This document shows, piece after piece, positions 1 to 10,131 of a DNA stretch of 64,000 nucleotides (the first letter of the stretch is position 1; every line of letters starts with the position of its first letter). The notes beneath the pieces were generated by a model, which saw nothing but the letters and a program-made list of their open reading frames with translations, was not told the origin of the DNA and searched no databases. The stretch is from the NCBI GenBank assembly GCA_930987725.1, contig CAKNKY010000005.1:1-64000 (forward strand), written 5' to 3'. The position numbers and the translations under genes are program-made. Source of the stretch: an uncultured Anaeromassilibacillus sp. (lineage in GTDB: Bacteria; Bacillota; Clostridia; Oscillospirales; Acutalibacteraceae).

Positions 1-54
1 TACCCGACCTACTCCCTTAGCAGGGGAGCCCCTTCACCACTTGGGTATTTCTCC
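1..54 (-). tRNA. tRNA-Ser (anticodon GCU), truncated at window start
   Basis: Reverse complement GGAGAAATACCCAAGTGGTGAAGGGGCTCCCCTGCTAAGGGAGTAGGTCGGGTA shows acceptor, D-arm, anticodon stem/loop with GCT and the start of a class II variable arm; the 3' part lies outside the window. Confidence 0.85.
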
Positions 55-135
55 AAAGGTAAAGTTTTCTCTATTTGATAAAGTTGTAAAACAGAACCGT
101 CGATTCAAAACACGGCAGGCCATGTTTTGAAAATA

Positions 136-224
136 TGGCGGAGAGGAAGAGATTCGAACTCTTGGTCCCTTGCGAGATCACTGGTTTTCAAGACCAGCTC
201 CATAAACCACTCGGACACCTCTCC
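136..224 (-). tRNA. tRNA-Ser (anticodon UGA)
   Basis: Reverse complement GGAGAGGTGTCCGAGTGG...CTGGTCTTGAAAACCAG...GTTCGAATCTCTTCCTCTCCGCCA: 7-bp acceptor stem GGAGAGG/CCTCTCC, anticodon loop CTTGAAA, long variable arm, T-loop GTTCGAATC, encoded CCA. Confidence 0.95.
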
Positions 225-444
225 ACAGCTCCTCAGTGCGACGTATGTTATTATACAGGGTTCACGCTGAAATGTCAATTGTTTTTTTAAAATTTCAAGG
301 GTAATTTTGGGAGCTCTCTATTTCTTCTGTTCAAAGACAGGTTGCCACTTTATAATAAGTGTAAGAATCTTGTAAGAAAAGGATCGGGCGAATTGTAAGG
401 AACTTCTTTTATCATAAAAGCAGACAGGAAAAGAGGTTGAGCAT

Positions 445-1143
445 ATGAACGAATGTGTGTTGGTAGTGGACGACGACCGAGAGATTGTCAGGGCGATCGC
501 CCTATTGCTGGAGAAAGAGGGGTACACGGTTCTGCGGGCCTATGACGGCATGCAGGCGCTGGATATGGCGATGGACCGGCAGGTGCAGCTCCTGATTCTG
601 GATGTGATGATGCCGAAGCTGGACGGCCTTTCCGCCGTGCTTCACCTGCGGGAAAAACGGAATATCCCTATCATTGTGCTCTCCGCCAAAAGCGAGGAAT
701 CTGACAAAATCCTTGGCTTGTCCATGGGGGCCGACGATTATGTGGCAAAGCCCTTCCATCCGCAGGAACTGCTGGCGCGTGTGCGCTCGCACCTGCGGCG
801 GTATAACATCTTGGGCGGCGTAAATGCTGACGCAAACCGCTCCGTTTTCCGCAGCGGCCGCCTAACATACCGCCCGGAGGACCACACTCTTCTGGCGGAC
901 GGCGAACCGGTGCGCCTGACCGCCACGGAGACCAAGATCGTCGATCTGTTGATGCGCAACCTGGGCCGCGTTTTTCCAGCGGAGGAAATTTACCGCCGTG
1001 TATGGGGCGAAGAGCCTTACGCCGCGGAAAACACGGTCATGGTACACATCCGCCGTATTCGTGAAAAGATTGAACTCAACCCAAAGGAACCTGAATATTT
1101 AAAGGTGGTGTGGGGAATTGGATACAAAATGGAAAAAAGGTAG
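445..1143 (+). CDS. OmpR/PhoB-type response regulator
   Basis: Receiver domain (VLVVDDDREIV, LDVMMPKLDG, KPFHPQELLARV) plus C-terminal winged helix; 232 aa. Confidence 0.93.
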   Translation: MNECVLVVDDDREIVRAIALLLEKEGYTVLRAYDGMQALDMAMDRQVQLLILDVMMPKLDGLSAVLHLREKRNIPIIVLSAKSEESDKILGLSMGADDYVAKPFHPQELLARVRSHLRRYNILGGVNADANRSVFRSGRLTYRPEDHTLLADGEPVRLTATETKIVDLLMRNLGRVFPAEEIYRRVWGEEPYAAENTVMVHIRRIREKIELNPKEPEYLKVVWGIGYKMEKR

Positions 1144-3232
1144 GCAGGCCGCCGCATTTCTCTGCTTGTTTTTAGGGCTGAATGTATTGCTGCTCCAACT
1201 TCCACAGCTTTGTTCTCTCAATATGAATGCTGTGACGGACGCTTTGCAGTCGGATTATCAAAACACAAAAACCTTCCGGGACGCCGTTTTGAATACCCTT
1301 TACGATATGGTGTACCGCACGGTCTATGCGGAAGAAATTGAAAAGGAAGCGCGCGAGGACGCAGAATGGCAGGAGCTCTGGCAGTCCGGATCGCAAACCT
1401 TTCCCGATTGGTACTCCGAAAGCTGGGATCCGGAGCATTACCGGTATGTGCAGGGAAGGCCAAATCCTTACCAGGACACGGCAAATCTGCTGTACAATGT
1501 AACATACCGGGGAAGGGTTCTTCATCAAAGCGAAAGCGTCCCCTTTTCCGTGAAAAATGGGGCGCCAAAGGTTTCGTCGGATTACAATTTCCTCCTGCAT
1601 TTTGACGGCGAAGCCCTCACGGCGGAAAAAGACGGAAGTCCCTTTGCGCTTTACGGGTTCACGGAGGACGGCGTCCAAAACGCTCAGGTGCTGCTGGGGG
1701 GCCTCCCCCAGGATCGGGTGCGGGAGTGCCGGGTTTGGCTGGCGGTTCGCGCCGCCCCCCTTCCGCTGGACGGGAGTGACCTTGTTTGTTCTGTCCAATA
1801 CACGCTCGCTGCGGAGAGAAATCAGCTTCTCCTCCTGTGCGGACTGCTGGGGCTTGGCCTGCTGCTTTGCCTGTCTTCTCTTTTCTGCCGCAAAAGCCGG
1901 AAGCTGTTCTGGCAGAAGGCGGCCGCCGTCACAGGGCATCTCTGGTTTGAGTGGAAGCTGCTGATCCTCGCCCTGCTCTTCTATTTCGGCTTCTATTGCG
2001 GCACATATCCTATACTGATTGCCGCTTTTTGGGCGTTGATATTCTTTTGCAACGATTTGCGGCATAACCGGAAGATCTGGCGGCACAGCGGGATTTCCCG
2101 GCTGTGGGGACTGGTGCTCCGGCAGCGCAGCCTCCTTCCCTTCCAAAAACAGCTTCTGCTCTGCGGCCCGGCTGCAGCGGGCACGGGATTCCTGCTCACA
2201 CTGGCCGCAGCGGCAATCATTTTAGTCTCCTGCGCCTGGGAGGCGATTCCTGTTGCCGCCATCCTGCTGCTTCTTTTGTGGGGCGCTTTTTGGTGGAAAT
2301 TCTGCAGGCAGTACCGCCGCACTGTGGAAGAAGCGGGCAAGCTGGTGGAGCATCTTCATGCGCTCCGCGCAGGAAAGAATCCTCCCCCCCTGCAATTCGG
2401 CGCAGCTTCCGATCTGGCAGGAGCCGCCGCCGATTTGAACGCCGTGCAGGAGGGTGTGCGCACCGCCGTAGAGGAACAGATCAAAAGCGAGCGTATGAAA
2501 GTGGAACTGATCGCAAACGTTTCACATGACCTGAAAACGCCGCTGACCTCCATTGTGAGCTATATAGAACTGTTACAGCAAGAGGAAGGCCTGCCGGATC
2601 CTGTGCGGGACTATATCCAAATCCTTGCACAGAAGGCGGAGCGCCTGCGTTCCATCGTGCAGGATGTATTCGACGTGAGCAAGGCGGCGAGCGGTAACCT
2701 GCCGCTGCGGCCGGAAACGCTTGACCTGGCCAAGCTGACGCGCCAGGCGCTGGCAGAGCAGCAGGAAGAAATTGCAAATTCCGGCCTTCTGTTCCGCGTG
2801 TCGCTCAGCGAAGAGCCCACCTATATCTTCGCCGACGGCGAACGGCTTTCCCGCGTGTTTCAGAACCTGATCGGCAATGCGCTGCGTTACTCCCTGGAAG
2901 GGACGCGCGTCTATGTGACGCAGGAAACCGACTCAGCCCGGACGACGGTCACCATCAAGAACATCTCCCGCGACGAGCTGCCGGAAGGGGTGGACCTGAC
3001 GGAGCGCTTTACCCGCGGCGACGCCAGCCGCACGGATGGCGGCAGCGGCCTGGGACTGGCGATTGCCAAGAGCTTCACCGAAGCCTGCGGCGGCACGCTC
3101 CGCGTCAAAGGGGATGGCGATCTGTTCACTGCCTCCGTCTCTTTCCCGCTGTTTCGAGACGTTTCCACCCCGCCGTCCGCGCCGGGCCGCACAGAAACGA
3201 ATATGAAAGACGAGCCCCATCCAACCAACTAA
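1118..3232 (+). CDS. Membrane sensor histidine kinase
   Basis: HisKA motif VSHDLKTPLTSIVSYIELL, N-box NLIGNALRYS, G-box GGSGLGLAIAKS; TTG start overlapping the response regulator by 26 bp. Confidence 0.93.
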   Translation: MDTKWKKGRQAAAFLCLFLGLNVLLLQLPQLCSLNMNAVTDALQSDYQNTKTFRDAVLNTLYDMVYRTVYAEEIEKEAREDAEWQELWQSGSQTFPDWYSESWDPEHYRYVQGRPNPYQDTANLLYNVTYRGRVLHQSESVPFSVKNGAPKVSSDYNFLLHFDGEALTAEKDGSPFALYGFTEDGVQNAQVLLGGLPQDRVRECRVWLAVRAAPLPLDGSDLVCSVQYTLAAERNQLLLLCGLLGLGLLLCLSSLFCRKSRKLFWQKAAAVTGHLWFEWKLLILALLFYFGFYCGTYPILIAAFWALIFFCNDLRHNRKIWRHSGISRLWGLVLRQRSLLPFQKQLLLCGPAAAGTGFLLTLAAAAIILVSCAWEAIPVAAILLLLLWGAFWWKFCRQYRRTVEEAGKLVEHLHALRAGKNPPPLQFGAASDLAGAAADLNAVQEGVRTAVEEQIKSERMKVELIANVSHDLKTPLTSIVSYIELLQQEEGLPDPVRDYIQILAQKAERLRSIVQDVFDVSKAASGNLPLRPETLDLAKLTRQALAEQQEEIANSGLLFRVSLSEEPTYIFADGERLSRVFQNLIGNALRYSLEGTRVYVTQETDSARTTVTIKNISRDELPEGVDLTERFTRGDASRTDGGSGLGLAIAKSFTEACGGTLRVKGDGDLFTASVSFPLFRDVSTPPSAPGRTETNMKDEPHPTN

Positions 3233-3253
3233 TCCGAAAAACTCTCTCATAGC

Positions 3254-3289
3254 AAAGGCCGCCCGGCGTTTTGGAACCGGGCGGCCTTT
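3254..3289. terminator. GC-rich hairpin between convergent genes, candidate terminator
   Basis: AAAGGCCGCCCGG CGTTTTGGAA CCGGGCGGCCTTT between the HK stop and the convergent ABC permease stop. Confidence 0.75.
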
Positions 3290-3331
3290 CCCTGCCCGGC
3301 AGGCAACGCAAATTCCAAACTGCGCGCAGCG

Positions 3332-4102
3332 TCAGCCTGCAGAGGCAGAAGGCTGGGGATTGCGCATAAGGGCAGCGTTACGGGTGGAAATCCAGCCAAA
3401 GACGGCAAAAAGGGCGCCCAGCACAGCACAGAGGCCTGCGGTGAGCCAGGAATTTTCCAGCATGGAAAGAGCAGCCCGGATCAGTTCCTGCACGCCGTCC
3501 CGCGGAAGGAAGGACAACAGCGTCGGAACGCCAACAAACAGCATAACCGGGATGGCAATGGTCAGCAGGATGCGCAGCCACCGGGAAATCCGATAATAGA
3601 GGCAGCCCAGGAACAGACCCGCGCAGCTCAAAAACAGGGAAATGCCAGCCTGCCACACCATCCCCTGCAACAGGAAGTTGATGTCGGCATACGGCGCGGC
3701 AATCTGCGCTTTCCCGCCGTAAATGTAGGCAAACATCGGCACGATGTCGCTCGTGGGAAGCTGACCGGTCAAAAACGTCACCAGCAGGCTGATGGGAGCA
3801 AAAAGAATGCTCATCGCCGCCACGCAGGCCAGGGCGCTGCCATACAGCACCCGGCGTGGGACACCCCCCGCAAGTCCCAGGTGGAAAGCATCCCGCCAGG
3901 ACGTGCATCCCCACACAAAGCAGAAGATCATTGAGGCAGTCTCCGTTCCGCCGTAACTGAATTCCTCTCCCGGCTCAAACAGAGAGAGCCCCAGGAAAAA
4001 CAGAACCGGGAGCAGGATTAGGATCCCCCAAACGATGAGCCCGGAAAACAGAAGATTGCGAAACTGATAGGCCAGAGGTGCTTTCCAAACCGAACGTTTC
4101 AT
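3332..4102 (-). CDS. Multi-pass membrane protein, probable ABC transporter permease
   Basis: Several hydrophobic segments; directly downstream of and overlapping an ABC ATPase gene and a GntR gene. Confidence 0.7.
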   Translation of the reverse strand: MKRSVWKAPLAYQFRNLLFSGLIVWGILILLPVLFFLGLSLFEPGEEFSYGGTETASMIFCFVWGCTSWRDAFHLGLAGGVPRRVLYGSALACVAAMSILFAPISLLVTFLTGQLPTSDIVPMFAYIYGGKAQIAAPYADINFLLQGMVWQAGISLFLSCAGLFLGCLYYRISRWLRILLTIAIPVMLFVGVPTLLSFLPRDGVQELIRAALSMLENSWLTAGLCAVLGALFAVFGWISTRNAALMRNPQPSASAG

Positions 4103-4968
4103 TTTGTATTCCCCCTTCTCTCGGAATCGTTGGTCAGTTGAATGAAAAGCTGCTGCAAATCCAAACGGCCGAATTCCAGATTCGATGGGGCGGGGCCTTC
4201 CGGCCTCCCCTCCAGATAGGCAGTCGTCATCCCGCCCAGATTCTGCTCACCGTAAACGGAACGTCCGGCGGCATAGGCCGCCACCGCCGCTGCCGGCCCT
4301 GTGACGGAATAGCCACGGGAGAGCGTCTGCTCTGTGTCCTCGTCCAACAGCAGGCGGCCGCGGTGAAGCACCACCACGTGGTCCAGCAGGGCGGCGCACT
4401 CCTCAATCAGGTGGGTGGAGATCACAATACAGCGCGGGTTATGCGCAAAATGCTCCACCACCAGACGATAAAAAAGGTCGCGATGGTTCGCGTCCAGTCC
4501 GAGGATCGGCTCATCCAGGAACGTGAACGGCGCATTGGAGGCCAGGGCGACAATCATTTTGAAAATTGTACCGTAGCCTGTGGAAAGCGACTGGATTTTA
4601 GAACGCAGCGGCAGTTCAAACCGGCCGGCCATATCTAACGCTTCGTCCATGGAAAAGTCCGGCCGGTACCGTGCATACCAACGCATCCCCTTCTCCACTG
4701 TCATGGAGGGAAACAGATTTCCGTCGCTCGTGCAGACAATCCGCCTGAGAGCCGCGGCGTTTTCCCAAACAGGTTCGCCGTCCAGCAGCACGCGCCCGGA
4801 GGTCTGCCTGCGCCACCCCGCCGAAAGGCTGAGCAGTGTGCTTTTGCCGGCTCCGTTGCGCCCCAGCAGGCCGTAAATGTGGCCCGACTCCAGGGTGAAC
4901 GACACGTTTTCGAGCGCCGTCACATCCTGAAACTGCATCGTGACATGTTCATAGGTCAGTTGACTCAT
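4099..4968 (-). CDS. ABC transporter ATP-binding protein
   Basis: Walker A GLLGRNGAGKST, Walker B FTFLDEPILGLD, H-loop ISTHLIEE. Confidence 0.92.
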   Translation of the reverse strand: MSQLTYEHVTMQFQDVTALENVSFTLESGHIYGLLGRNGAGKSTLLSLSAGWRRQTSGRVLLDGEPVWENAAALRRIVCTSDGNLFPSMTVEKGMRWYARYRPDFSMDEALDMAGRFELPLRSKIQSLSTGYGTIFKMIVALASNAPFTFLDEPILGLDANHRDLFYRLVVEHFAHNPRCIVISTHLIEECAALLDHVVVLHRGRLLLDEDTEQTLSRGYSVTGPAAAVAAYAAGRSVYGEQNLGGMTTAYLEGRPEGPAPSNLEFGRLDLQQLFIQLTNDSERRGNTK

Positions 4969-5329
4969 GGCCCGTTTCCTCCTCCTCTATCATGGCGGCC
5001 AGTTCCCTGCGCGTGATGCCGAGTTTTTCGGCCTCCTCCAGCAGAGACACAACAAAATTGGCGTAAAAATCGCGCTTTCTCTTTTCCATAATCTTCTCTT
5101 TCGCTCCCCGTGACACAAACATACCGAGGCCTCTCTTCTTGTACACCATCCCTTCCTCCACCAGCCTGTTGATCCCCTTGAGCGCCGTGGCGGGGTTGAT
5201 GCGGTACGTCGCGGAGATCTCGGTTGTGGAGGGAATCTGCGTTTCCTCGGGAAAAGCCTCCGTCAGAATCGCATCCTCTATCTGTTCCGCGATTTGCAGA
5301 TAGATCGGCTTTTCTCCGTCAAAATTCAT
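4949..5329 (-). CDS. GntR-family (YtrA-like) transcriptional regulator
   Basis: Short GntR wHTH (KPIYLQIAEQIEDAILTEAFPEETQIPSTTEISATYRINPATALKGINRLVEEGMVYKKRGLGMFV) leading an ABC operon. Confidence 0.9.
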   Translation of the reverse strand: MNFDGEKPIYLQIAEQIEDAILTEAFPEETQIPSTTEISATYRINPATALKGINRLVEEGMVYKKRGLGMFVSRGAKEKIMEKRKRDFYANFVVSLLEEAEKLGITRRELAAMIEEEETGHESTDL

Positions 5330-5389
5330 ACAGCTGCCCCCTTTCCGTTTCAGGTTGCTTTGTTATGTGGTTGATTACTTCTGTAACTA

Positions 5390-5418
5390 ACTATAAAGCA
5401 TAAAGTTTGTTTTGTCAA
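5390..5418 (-). promoter_or_regulatory. SigA-type promoter of the GntR/ABC operon
   Basis: On the minus strand TTGACA (5418-5413), 17-bp spacer, TATAGT (5395-5390). Confidence 0.8.
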
Positions 5419-5590
5419 TCCAAAACCAAGATCTTTTCAAAAAATCTTCTATGCGGAAGAGGTGCATTCTTCACACCTTTTTGCAGTCTTTCTATCTTTT
5501 TTCCCGTAGACGATGGCGGGACCTCTGTCGTACAATGAAGAAAAAGACCGGTTCCGTTGAAATGGACAAAAAAGGAAGGAGACAAATCAA

Positions 5591-7459
5591 ATGATGCAGC
5601 CATATGACGCACAGAGCGAAGCGCGCACCAAGGCAAAGGGCAAACTGGAGCTGTTTCGCTATGAGGACATTTCGCTCGAAAACAGCCTGTGGAAACACCA
5701 GCGTGACGCGGTGATCGAACTGTATCTGAGCCTGTCAAACGGTGATATCCTGAAATCCCCCCTGCAGGAAAGGGGCATCCCCTCCCCCTATCAGGGCCTG
5801 CCGGGATGGGGCGGCACCATGGGCCAGATCCTGGGCTCCTATGCAAAGCTTTACTGCGCAACGGGAGATTACCGTCTGAAAGCCAAGGCCATCTCGCTCT
5901 TTGAAGACTACGATGCGCTGACGCTGGAACACCCGGAGCTGCTGCACCAGGGAACCTATTACTTCGACAAGACGCTCGGCGGCCTGCTGGATCTCTATGA
6001 ATTCATGGGCTGCACGCGCGTGACGGACGCCATTTCCCGCCTTGTAGATCAGTCCATGATCGATCTGGACCGCACCATCGACCGCGACGGCCTGCAGGAT
6101 GCGCGTATGAAGGGCCAGATCGAATGGTACACGCTGCCGGAAAATCTCTATCGCGCCTACCAGCTGCTCGGCGATGAGAAATACAAGACGTACGCCGCCG
6201 TGTGGCACTATGATTACATGTGGGACAAAGTGCTGAACCACGATTTCAAGATTGGCCCGCGCCACGCTTACAGCCACGTGAACTGCCTTTCCAGCGCCGC
6301 GAGGGCGTACGAGGTGACGGGGGACGAGAAATACCTGAACGTGATGAAAATCGCATATGACGAGATCACCGCGCATCACACCTACGCCACCGGCGGATAC
6401 GGGCCTGCCGAAAACCTGTTTGTGGATCGCGAGGGATATCTGGGTTTCATGCTGCTTTCCCCCTGGGATCTGGGCGGCGAGGACCCGTGCTACACCAACT
6501 TTGCGGGCCAGCGCGTGGCGCGCAGCGACGCATGGGGAAGCTGCGAGGTCTCCTGCTGTGCATGGGCTGTTTTCAAGCTGACACAGTACCTCATGCGCCA
6601 CACCGGTGAGGCAAAATACGGAATGTGGGCGGAACAAATGCTCTACAACTGCACCGGCGGCCAGCCTGACATCAAGCCAAACGGGGAGCTGCTCTATTAT
6701 TCGAGCTACTTTGCGGACGGCGCCATGAAGTCCACAGTGGATCGCCGCCTGCGCGCCGGAGGCGAGAACTTCACGTGGCAGTGCTGCAGCGGCACGTTCC
6801 CTCAGGATGTGGCGGAATACGCCCGCCTGGCTTACTACCATGACAGCGACACGCTCTATGTCTCCCAATACATGCCCTCCAAGGTAACGTGGGAGCGCGC
6901 GGACGGAGCCGTGACGGTCGAAAACTTTTCCGATTTTCCGAAGCACAGCACAGTGCGCTTCCGCGTGAACGCGCCGGCCGGCTCGCATTTTGCGCTCCGC
7001 TTCCGCGTGCCCGCCTGGGCAGACGGCGCAAACGCCGTGAAGGTGAACGGACGTGCGGAGCCATGGGACGCGCTGCCGAACACCTGGCTCACGGTGGAGC
7101 GGGACTGGACGGGAGACGATCTGGTGGAGCTCGATTTCCCCTACCGCCTGCGCTTCCAGGCCGTGGACGCACAGCATCCGAACCTTGTCGCGCTGCTCTA
7201 TGGCCCGTTCGTCATGGTGAGCGACGAGATGACGATTCTCGTGGGCGACAGAGAGCACCCGGAAGAATGGATCCTGCCGGTGGAAGGGGAGGAACTCACG
7301 TTCCGCACACTGCCCGGCCACACGGGCATTCGCAGCTTTGTGTGCCGCACCTTCCGCCCTTATCTTTCCTACCCGGAGGACAAGTGGTATTTTATGTACC
7401 ACACGATCACCGACAGCCTGGAGAAAAAAGAAAAAGAGAAGCGCACCGTCAACGTTTGA
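5591..7459 (+). CDS. GH127/GH146-like (DUF1680) glycoside hydrolase, putative beta-L-arabinofuranosidase
   Basis: 622 aa; DUF1680-like (alpha/alpha)6 features including AYEVTGDEKYL, YATGGYGPAE and the WQCCSGT Cys-Cys metal motif; RBS AAGGAGAC upstream. Confidence 0.8.
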   Translation: MMQPYDAQSEARTKAKGKLELFRYEDISLENSLWKHQRDAVIELYLSLSNGDILKSPLQERGIPSPYQGLPGWGGTMGQILGSYAKLYCATGDYRLKAKAISLFEDYDALTLEHPELLHQGTYYFDKTLGGLLDLYEFMGCTRVTDAISRLVDQSMIDLDRTIDRDGLQDARMKGQIEWYTLPENLYRAYQLLGDEKYKTYAAVWHYDYMWDKVLNHDFKIGPRHAYSHVNCLSSAARAYEVTGDEKYLNVMKIAYDEITAHHTYATGGYGPAENLFVDREGYLGFMLLSPWDLGGEDPCYTNFAGQRVARSDAWGSCEVSCCAWAVFKLTQYLMRHTGEAKYGMWAEQMLYNCTGGQPDIKPNGELLYYSSYFADGAMKSTVDRRLRAGGENFTWQCCSGTFPQDVAEYARLAYYHDSDTLYVSQYMPSKVTWERADGAVTVENFSDFPKHSTVRFRVNAPAGSHFALRFRVPAWADGANAVKVNGRAEPWDALPNTWLTVERDWTGDDLVELDFPYRLRFQAVDAQHPNLVALLYGPFVMVSDEMTILVGDREHPEEWILPVEGEELTFRTLPGHTGIRSFVCRTFRPYLSYPEDKWYFMYHTITDSLEKKEKEKRTVNV

Positions 7460-7515
7460 CGATGAACGCATCTCCCCAAATCGGAATTCGATTGATTGCC
7501 ATAGAGTCCCCTGCA

Positions 7516-7573
7516 CAAAAAAGCGGGCGCACCCGATCCAAACACCGGATCAGGCGCGCCCGCCTGTTTTTTC
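7516..7573. terminator. Bidirectional rho-independent terminator
   Basis: AAAAAAGCGGGCGC...CGATCC AAACACC GGATC...GCGCGCCCGCCTGTTTTTT between convergent genes. Confidence 0.85.
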
Positions 7574-8422
7574 CTCTTTTTCCCGCATATCATAATACCG
7601 GTTGGTCAGGCGGGAAGCATAGGCGTTTCTGTATTCGCTCGGCGTGCAGCCGGCCGCTTTCTTGAATGCCCGCAGAAAGGTGCAGCTGTCGTGAAAGCCG
7701 CACTGCGCGGCTATCTCCGCCACGGTGGCGTTTCCGTCTGCCAAAAGGGCCTTTGCGTGCTCCAGCTTCCGCTCCAGGAGGTACTGTTTGAGCGGCATGC
7801 CGGCAACACGGCTGAACACATGGGAAATGTATTTTTCATTATAGCCGAAATACGCGGCGATGTCGCGCACGAGCAGATTGGAATCGACGCTGTATTTTAC
7901 ATAATCGACGATGTCGAGATAAATCTGACGCGCCGCGTTCTGCTTGAGAGGGGACTGCGCCGCGCGGAGCTGGCTGTTCAGCTCACAGAGCACGCCGGTG
8001 CACAGGTAATCATTCTGCACCGGGTCCGCATAGGACCGCATGCAGTCCTGCATCTGCTTCATCTGCACCACAAGCCGGCCCGGCTTCGGCAGCGTTCCGT
8101 AGGCAGGCAGGCGCAAACAGTTTTTTTCCGCTTCCTCCGCCCCTGTTTCACGGCAGACAAAATGCAGCCAGTAAAATTCAGGAGAGGAAGCGGCATATCC
8201 GTTCTGCCGTTCCCCGGGCGGAACAAGCAGATATTCCCCGGAGGAAACGGCGTAATCCCTGCCGAGCGTCGTCATATAGAGCGTTCCTCTGGTGACGACC
8301 ATGAGCTCGTAATCCGCCAGTGTGCGGGTCGGGTGCCTCCAGTTGTTGGAAGCGGATTCCAGCTTGCCGGCCAGGTGACAGCACAACGGCCGATCCACCG
8401 GCAGCACAATTTCGGGTTCCAT
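7550..8422 (-). CDS. AraC-family transcriptional regulator
   Basis: C-terminal double HTH (VRDIAAYFGYNEKYISHVFSRVAGMPLKQYLLERKLEHAKALL...VAEIAAQCGFHDSCTFLRAFKKAAGCTPSEYR); start placed at MEPEIVLP with RBS AAAGGAG. Confidence 0.92.
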   Translation of the reverse strand: MEPEIVLPVDRPLCCHLAGKLESASNNWRHPTRTLADYELMVVTRGTLYMTTLGRDYAVSSGEYLLVPPGERQNGYAASSPEFYWLHFVCRETGAEEAEKNCLRLPAYGTLPKPGRLVVQMKQMQDCMRSYADPVQNDYLCTGVLCELNSQLRAAQSPLKQNAARQIYLDIVDYVKYSVDSNLLVRDIAAYFGYNEKYISHVFSRVAGMPLKQYLLERKLEHAKALLADGNATVAEIAAQCGFHDSCTFLRAFKKAAGCTPSEYRNAYASRLTNRYYDMREKEEKTGGRA

Positions 8423-8613
8423 CGGGCAGACTCCTTTCCAGGCGGGCCGGCACATGCCTGCGGCACGTCTTCGCCCCTTATTATATCGCATACGGGGCAA
8501 AATGCAAGGATGGCGGGAACACCTGCGCCCGCAAAGGATCCAAACGGCCCGCCGGGGCGCGGAAGCATGTGCTCCGGCCTCCTTTTCTGCGGGACGGACG
8601 GCTGATGTTTTTC

Positions 8614-8642
8614 TTGCTTTTTCCCGGTGTGTACGCTATAAT
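8614..8642 (+). promoter_or_regulatory. SigA-type promoter upstream of MATE gene
   Basis: TTGCTT (8614-8619), 17-bp spacer, TATAAT (8637-8642). Confidence 0.7.
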
Positions 8643-8781
8643 CAAACCGCTGTTTTTCGCTGGGGGAAACCTGAGGAGGAGAAAGCAAACGTCTGGTTCT
8701 TCTATTGTGCGCCATGGGCGGATAAAAAACGCCGGCGCTTTTTTGCGCGGCAGGCAAGCTGCGCGGGAAGGGGAGGCGACA

Positions 8782-10131
8782 ATGGGCAAAGCAACAAGGG
8801 ATGAAAACAGGCGCCTGTTGGCGGCGGAATTCACCCGGTATACCGTATTGAACGTGTGCGGCATGATCGCGCTTTCCTGCTACATTCTGGCAGATACCTT
8901 TTTCATCTCACAGGGACTGGGTACAAACGGATTGACGGCGCTGAATCTGGCTATACCCGTGTACAGCCTGGTGCACGGCTGCGGGCTGATGCTGGGAATG
9001 GGCGGCGCCACACGGTATTCCATTTCGCTCGGCCAGGAGGACAAGGAGCGGGCGAATGAGGCCTTTTCCCGCACGCTTCGGCTGGCGGCCCTCTTTGCCG
9101 CCGTGTTTGTGCTGGCGGGGCTCACGCTCTCCCGCGCCATCACCTCGCTTTTGCAGGCGGATGAAGCTGTGTTCGCCATGACGGAAACTTATCTGCGCGT
9201 GATCCTCCTCTTCTCCCCCGCCTTTCTGCTGAACGACTGCCTGATCTGCTTTGTGCGAAACGATGGGAACCCCCGCCTTTCCATGATAGCCATGATCACC
9301 GGCAGCCTCGCCAACGTCCTGCTCGATTATGTGTTCATCTTTCCGCTGCAGCTGGGCATTTTCGGCGCCGTGCTCGCCACCGGCCTCGCCCCTGTGATCA
9401 GCATCGGCATTCTCTCGATCCACGTCCTGTCAAAGCGCTGCCGTTTCCGCTACCGGAACGGTACCCCCTCGCTGCGCGCATGCTGCGGGATCGCCGCGCT
9501 GGGCGTGCCCTCGCTGGTGACAGAGATTGCTTCCGGCCTGGTTATCCTCGTATTCAACTTTATTCTGCTCGGCCTGCAGGGAAATACGGCCGTGGCAGCC
9601 TACGGCGTGGTGGCCAACCTTTCCCTCGTGATCACCGCCGTATACACCGGCATTGCCCAGGGCATGCAGCCTCTGGCGAGCAGGCAGTACGGTGCCGGCC
9701 GCCGCAGCGACACGGAACAGCTGGTGCGCTGGGCGCTCGCCGCCACTTTTCTCCTGTCCGTCCTTCTCTACACTGTGATCTCCGCCGGCGCCGGGCCGAT
9801 CGCTTCCGTGTTCAACAGGGAAGGAAACGCAGAGCTGCAGCGGCTTGCCGTGGAAGGCATGCGGCTTTATTTCCTGGGCATTCTCTTTTCCGGCTTCAAC
9901 ATCATTCTCTCCACCTTTTTCACCTCCACCGAACAGGGCCCGCCGGCGCAGGCGATCTCCCTTGCCCGCGGCCTTGTGGTGATTCTTCCCGCCGCATTTC
10001 TTCTTTCCGCCCTGTTTCAGGTGACGGGCGTGTGGCTCTCCTATCCCGCGGCGGAAGCCATCACATCTGTGCTGGGCGCCGCGCTTTTCGCCAGGTGGAA
10101 GCGCATGCACAGAGCCGAAAAACAGGATTGA
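8782..10131 (+). CDS. MATE family efflux transporter
   Basis: About 12 hydrophobic segments in MATE-like arrangement (LNLAIPVYSLVHGCGLMLGMGGAT; TAVAAYGVVANLS); start at MGKATRDENRR after a GGGGAGG RBS. Confidence 0.88.
   Translation: MGKATRDENRRLLAAEFTRYTVLNVCGMIALSCYILADTFFISQGLGTNGLTALNLAIPVYSLVHGCGLMLGMGGATRYSISLGQEDKERANEAFSRTLRLAALFAAVFVLAGLTLSRAITSLLQADEAVFAMTETYLRVILLFSPAFLLNDCLICFVRNDGNPRLSMIAMITGSLANVLLDYVFIFPLQLGIFGAVLATGLAPVISIGILSIHVLSKRCRFRYRNGTPSLRACCGIAALGVPSLVTEIASGLVILVFNFILLGLQGNTAVAAYGVVANLSLVITAVYTGIAQGMQPLASRQYGAGRRSDTEQLVRWALAATFLLSVLLYTVISAGAGPIASVFNREGNAELQRLAVEGMRLYFLGILFSGFNIILSTFFTSTEQGPPAQAISLARGLVVILPAAFLLSALFQVTGVWLSYPAAEAITSVLGAALFARWKRMHRAEKQD

Noticed and set aside
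5735-7516. 593-aa minus-strand ORF
   Set aside because: Antisense to the GH127-like gene; no recognisable domain, low-complexity His/Arg/Val-rich translation.
6889-7665. 258-aa plus-strand ORF overlapping the GH127-like gene in another frame
   Set aside because: Arg/Gly/Pro-rich out-of-frame translation of a high-GC gene; no independent RBS or motif.
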